Of a stretch of DNA of 64,000 nt, positions 62,101 to 64,000 are shown in pieces; within the stretch, counting starts at the first letter, position 1; each line of letters opens with the position of its first letter. Under the pieces are notes generated by a model. That model saw only the letters and a list, made by a program, of their open reading frames with translations, did no database searches and was not told the origin of the DNA. The translations under genes were made by a program, and so were the position numbers. The DNA is from Deltaproteobacteria bacterium (GTDB taxonomy: Bacteria > Desulfobacterota > Desulfobacteria > Desulfobacterales > Desulfatirhabdiaceae). The DNA is taken from positions 1 to 64,000 of the forward strand of contig JACRBZ010000054.1 of the NCBI GenBank assembly GCA_016219185.1, given 5' to 3'.

Positions 62101-63246
62101 CAAAATGGGTGCTTTGACCACGAGCAAATTTTGGCTCTGTGCATTGGAAAGCCTTCGGATGCCTTCGGCGAGACCTTCCGCGCCTTTGATGCGGACCGAT
62201 TTCTGGCAAGACTGCCCGGACCGCCATACCTGTTTGTAGATCGCATTGTCAAGACGGAACCCGCACCCTTTGTTCTGAAGCCCGGCGGATGGATCGAGGC
62301 CGAATACACCGTATCGCCTTCAGACTGGTATTTTTCGGCGGACCGATCCGGCATCATGCCTTATGCCGTGCTTCTTGAAATCGCGCTTCAGCCCTGCGGA
62401 TGGCTTGCGGCCTACGCGGGCTCCGCCCTGACCAGCCCGAAGGATCTGCGGTTTCGAAACCTGGGCGGGACCGGCTGTATTCATCAGGATGTTTTCCCCG
62501 AAACCGGGACCCTGACCATGCGATGCCGGATGACCCGGGTATCCTCCGCCAGCGACATGATCATCGAATCCTTTGATTTTCGCGTGGCATCAGGGGATGA
62601 CATGATCTATGACGGCGAAACCACATTCGGATTTTTTACCGAATCGGCCCTGGCACAGCAAAAAGGCATGGCCAACGCCGATGCCGAACGGTACCGGACG
62701 GAGGCGAATGAAGGCGCCGCCTGTCGACAACATTCACTTCCGGATACAGCCCCTTTTTATCCGGAACCGGATTTCAGGCAGTTGCCGCCTCGGCAGATGA
62801 CAATGCCGGCCAAGGCCATTCGCATGATGGATGTCATCGAATGCTATGACCCGGCAGGCGGCCCTTCCGGCCTGGGTTATATTCAGGGATCCAAAAAGGT
62901 CGATCCCGATGAATGGTTTTTCAAGGCACATTTTTATCAGGACCCGGTCTGGCCCGGTTCCCTGGGGATCGAAGCGTTTATTCAACTCTTGAAGTTCATC
63001 GCGCTGGACAGATGGCCCCATCTTGCTTCACAGTGCCGGTTTTCGCTGATTACCGGGGCCGAGCACGCCTGGACCTACCGGGGCCAGGTAATTCCCGGAA
63101 ATCACAAAGTGATCGTAGAAGCTATCGTTACCCGAATCGATGAATTGCCGTACCCCCTTATCATTGCAAACGGGTTTCTCAGCGTGGACGGATTGACGAT
63201 TTACGAAATGAAACAGTTTGGCATCCGGCTGATGCCTTTAACGTAA
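56113..63246 (+). CDS. PfaC/Pfa3-like polyunsaturated fatty acid synthase subunit
   Basis: 2377-residue megasynthase. Order: KS (residues about 5-455, triad Cys196, His330, His370); a low-complexity linker (about 470-505); a second KS-like domain with Cys replaced by Ser702, i.e. a chain-length factor; an AT (about 1040-1390, GYSLGE with Ser1173); a linker; then four hot-dog units. Units 2 and 4 keep active FabA-type motifs (HFMDDPVMPGT with His1865; HFYQDPVWPGS with His2273), while units 1 and 3 are degenerate. No ACP, ketoreductase, enoyl reductase or AGPAT domain is visible. I recall myxobacterial Pfa3 having KS-CLF-AT-DH-DH-AGPAT. GTG 56113 is the preferred start; upstream starts are weaker. 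Confidence 0.85.
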   Translation: MTRLKNYSPIAVVSMAGVFPGASTLDQFWRNIVEKKDACGDIPESRWVARPADMVSSRPALDKAFHRRGCLIRDFDFDPDGFAIPADSLRSLDPMVHLVLHAGRQAFSSFQSASIEKNRIAVILAAIALPTEASSRLAQEILGESFKNALFRKSPHPLSPLTRNQCQASQVTALPAAILARALGLYGPAFTLDAACASSLYAVKLACDMLSAHRCDAVLAGGVSRPDCLYTQVGFSQLRALSPSGRCAPFDAWADGLVVGEGAGLLVLKRLEDALKDGDTISGIIRGIGLSNDMRGNLLAPDTEGQVRAMQAAYQAAGWGPSDVDIIECHGAGTPVGDATELQSLKLLWENTGAKSGRCAIGSIKSMIGHLLTAAGAAGMIKTLLALKHQILPPSLNFTAPAENSPLHGSPFHVQTLAEPWHRRDASIPRRAAISAFGFGGINGHVLLEEWAPDLFPPAASDSAQKTRKVQTRADGYQTTNDRRRMTETTDCHPASGIRHPPLDIAIVGMDACFGSFQTLRDFQEAVLSGKPGIRKRPESRWKGCNPIAGLLLDFPELPGGYIEEITLELSDLHIPPNEIPDILLQHLLMLKVSHRAMIDAGYTSRKLRPRMGAVIGMGFDMEATDYHVRWSLGNSHETWLKQAGLSLDDAQKAAWLKSLKDDFGPALNAPRTLGALAGIVASRVAREFGLGAPGFTVSAGSASGFTALDIAARLLQQNEADAMLVGAVDMAGDVRSILIANGISPFSPSGNIRPFDRSADGTLPGEGSAAVVLKRLDRAMAEGNRIYGVIKGVGSACAGSPDGYKSYSQSLRQGLDEAGVSPSSIGLFEAHGSGHPDEDQLEASALNTVFQDDASCVAIGSVKSVIGHTGAAAGMASLIKTCLCLYHEILPPLTGFTQAPDGMWPEAHHHFPGFPQYWTRNRQDGPRRACCAALTANGTCSHVVLEGHETPLSLKIATSADRERRKPLGHTVSGLFIVEGTDRGALISGLNLLDQHIQQQTPFEQAAGSWYRLHPLSIQNPYAVSMIAETPEQLKALIADARQAVSSGTSRRISGRSGIVYTPQPTGISGDIAFVFPGSGNHYVGMGRALAVTWPELLRQMDAETPELKTQMVPAAYVPFRQSWASGWETEAMSAISADSLIPIFGQVVHGSVMTRLIKTFGISPQAVIGYSLGETAGLFALGAWPDRGEMLSRLAESSLFHTELSGPCNSARKAWNIAPSTPFIWKVAAVNRPSDAVKSVLTMFPLARLLIVNSPEECVIGGNQPDVEGVIAALKCEAVYLDGVVTVHCDAALPVRKAYRALHRFPTVQPRNIRFYSCALNRAYALNTESTADSITRQAMSGFDFTKTIHQAYADGVRIFLEMGPHSSCTRMIARILEDRPHLAISASSRGEDEVVSILKLLGTLAAERIFIDLEPLYGEATCPDSPLKGGRQQVLKTGGNPFSPKFPQTPVIPPTSPLDSDGFISARKDQKSDGSGNSAFPKPGTKNIDVPALYPPDIQEAVVRNAGATADAHASFLRFSNALSQDFADGFALQTRLLRHQLTHAFTDDGQQTTASPDPHLHTRAPIPTFSGSPRIAYPRSLCLEFAIGSAASVLGPEFSEVDTYPARVRLPDEPLMLVDRILSVDGKKASLGPGRVVTEHDVVPGAWYLDGGHAPVCISVEAGQADLFLCAYLGIDLQVKGQRTYRLLDAAVQFHRGLPEPGDVIRYEIEIERFVRQGQTWLFFFHFKGFIGSELLITMENGCAGFFTEMEVKNSGGIILTESELQPIPGKIPLDWQELVPRSVETFSDSQVDALRSGNLAACFGTHFSGICLSESLCLPGGRMRLIDRVLALDPNGGRYGLGMIQAQADIHPKDWFLTCHFMDDPVMPGTLMYECCAHALRVFIQRMGWVSETPGVCYEPVVGVQSILKCRGPVTPQTRNVVYQVEIRELGYAPEPYVIADAHMFADGHYIVMFRNLSLKMTGITRRDIETFWQNRLQPASENIQSSQPVRQNGCFDHEQILALCIGKPSDAFGETFRAFDADRFLARLPGPPYLFVDRIVKTEPAPFVLKPGGWIEAEYTVSPSDWYFSADRSGIMPYAVLLEIALQPCGWLAAYAGSALTSPKDLRFRNLGGTGCIHQDVFPETGTLTMRCRMTRVSSASDMIIESFDFRVASGDDMIYDGETTFGFFTESALAQQKGMANADAERYRTEANEGAACRQHSLPDTAPFYPEPDFRQLPPRQMTMPAKAIRMMDVIECYDPAGGPSGLGYIQGSKKVDPDEWFFKAHFYQDPVWPGSLGIEAFIQLLKFIALDRWPHLASQCRFSLITGAEHAWTYRGQVIPGNHKVIVEAIVTRIDELPYPLIIANGFLSVDGLTIYEMKQFGIRLMPLT
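57589..57616 (+). repeat. tandem CATCCGG repeat in the KS-CLF linker
   Basis: Four consecutive 7-mers (three CATCCGG and one CATCCGC) follow a degenerate GACGGATGAC-type stretch. CGGATGAC (57565-57572) is the inverse of GTCATCCG (57587-57594), so the segment can form a hairpin. It codes for a polar linker, TTNDRRRMTETTD followed by HPASGIRHPP. Confidence 0.6.
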
Positions 63247-63260
63247 CAAATAAAATTCTT

Positions 63261-64000
63261 ATGAAATTCAACACGGTTTATCTGGACGGCATGGGCTATG
63301 AACTGGCCCCGAATGTGCTGACTTCCGATGATATTGAAAAACGCCTGGAGCCGCTTTACCGGACGCTCCATTTTCAAAAAGGCCAGCTTGAAATGATTAC
63401 CGGTATTCGCGAGCGCAGATACTGGGATCCGGGGTTTCGCATGTATGAAGGCGCGGCACGGGCAGGCAAAAAGGCGTTTCAGTCATCCGGCATTTCTCCG
63501 GAGCTGATCGGCATGCTGGTCTACGGCGGCGTATGCCGGGATCAGCTCGAGCCCGCAACGGCCTGCGCCGTATGCCATGAACTGGGGCTGGGGCCCCAAA
63601 CCCAGATTTATGACGTTTCCAATGCCTGCCTGGGCGTTTTGAGCGGGATGATTCAGGTCGCCAGCGCGATCGAACTGGGTCAGATTCAGGCGGGAATGGT
63701 GGTGTCGTGCGAATCCTGCCGGCAGATCATGGACCTGAGCATTCAGCGCATGCTGGAAACCCGGGACATGACGGTTTTTCGAAAAACCGTTGCCACCCTG
63801 ACCGGCGGATCCGGAGCCGTTGCCGTCATTCTGACCCACGCCTCGGTTTCCAGCAAGGGACACCGACTATTGGGCGGAACCGTGCGAAACGCCGCCAGGC
63901 ATCATGGTCTCTGCCGCTGGGGGCCGGATACCGGCATTCCGGCCACAATGCCCCAGATCATGGAAACCGATTCCGCCGGTGTTCTTCAGCACGGCGTTTC
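63261..64000 (+). CDS. OleA-like ketoacyl-ACP synthase III family thiolase (partial)
   Basis: The 5' 246 codons; the gene runs off the right edge. The sequence aligns with OleA, which condenses two fatty acyl-CoAs for long-chain ketone and olefin formation. The nucleophile is Cys123 in DVSNACLGV, and Glu97 in DQLEPAT lies 26 residues before it, the same spacing as the catalytic Glu117 and Cys143 of Xanthomonas OleA. GIRERRYWD also matches the family. It begins 14 bases after the megasynthase stop, so the two are almost certainly co-transcribed. OleB, OleC and OleD are not seen within the window. Confidence 0.8.
   Translation, partial: MKFNTVYLDGMGYELAPNVLTSDDIEKRLEPLYRTLHFQKGQLEMITGIRERRYWDPGFRMYEGAARAGKKAFQSSGISPELIGMLVYGGVCRDQLEPATACAVCHELGLGPQTQIYDVSNACLGVLSGMIQVASAIELGQIQAGMVVSCESCRQIMDLSIQRMLETRDMTVFRKTVATLTGGSGAVAVILTHASVSSKGHRLLGGTVRNAARHHGLCRWGPDTGIPATMPQIMETDSAGVLQHGV

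Noticed and set aside
1..64000. tRNA, rRNA, transposase or phage genes
   Set aside because: I found no cloverleaf, ribosomal RNA stretch, transposase motif or phage structural gene on either strand by eye; a covariance search was not possible.

Overview
The window looks like a chromosomal segment of a sulfate-reducing or related member of the Desulfobacterota (former Deltaproteobacteria), most probably Desulfobacterales. The inference rests on gene content: a DUF6178 protein, a NIL-domain ferredoxin, several acyl-CoA ligases and dehydrogenases, a glutaryl-CoA dehydrogenase beside a biotin-type glutaconyl-CoA decarboxylase alpha subunit, and short structured repeats of about 125 bp of a kind I associate with that order. 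I see no rRNA, tRNA, CRISPR array, insertion sequence or prophage.

Layout. 0-5.6 kb holds housekeeping genes: folC, rpsU and adk on the minus strand, then an FAH-family hydrolase and rsmA on the plus strand, with a hypothetical protein and an LEA14-like lipoprotein converging after them. 6-11 kb holds a membrane acyltransferase, a two-component system and a long-chain acyl-CoA ligase. 11.2-15.1 kb is a redox cassette: a MarR regulator, a winged-helix/ferredoxin protein and a molybdopterin oxidoreductase, with a repeated candidate operator in front of both the regulator and the cassette. 15-25.7 kb is mixed core: lipoprotein, DUF6178, Xaa-Pro peptidase, thioredoxin reductase translationally coupled to a small Cys-rich protein, DUF4412, CBS, a beta-helix protein, HAMP-GAF and UppP. 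25.8-29.4 kb holds two secreted alpha/beta hydrolases, TrmO and an orphan hypothetical.

29.5-45.3 kb is mainly acyl-CoA metabolism: acyl-CoA ligase, cyclophilin, a large acyl-CoA dehydrogenase, a second winged-helix/ferredoxin protein, then mnmA with a NIL ferredoxin, an acyltransferase-hydrolase fusion, and an apparent glutaryl-CoA to crotonyl-CoA operon (dehydrogenase, carboxymuconolactone-decarboxylase-like protein, GcdA). PHP, cysS and ispF follow as an overlapping minus-strand operon. Two 125-bp structured repeats lie here, one overlapping the 3' end of mnmA and one in front of gcdA.

45.5-53.2 kb is an accessory-looking block. Two copies (67 of 100 residues identical) of an unrecognised secreted Cys-rich 100-residue protein, each behind a nearly identical promoter region, bracket a zinc ribbon protein, a cation P-type ATPase, an EI24-like membrane protein, an unrecognised membrane protein and a lipoprotein. 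A Tim44-like protein and a Bax-inhibitor-1 protein follow. This is the part least explained by known systems.

53.3-64 kb has glmM with a GlmU-like beta-helix protein on the minus strand. Divergent from them is a 2377-residue PfaC/Pfa3-like megasynthase (KS, chain-length factor, AT, four hot-dog dehydratase units) followed 14 bp later by an OleA-like thiolase that runs off the right edge. Together these suggest polyunsaturated fatty acid or polyunsaturated long-chain ketone/hydrocarbon synthesis, with the remaining subunits outside the window.
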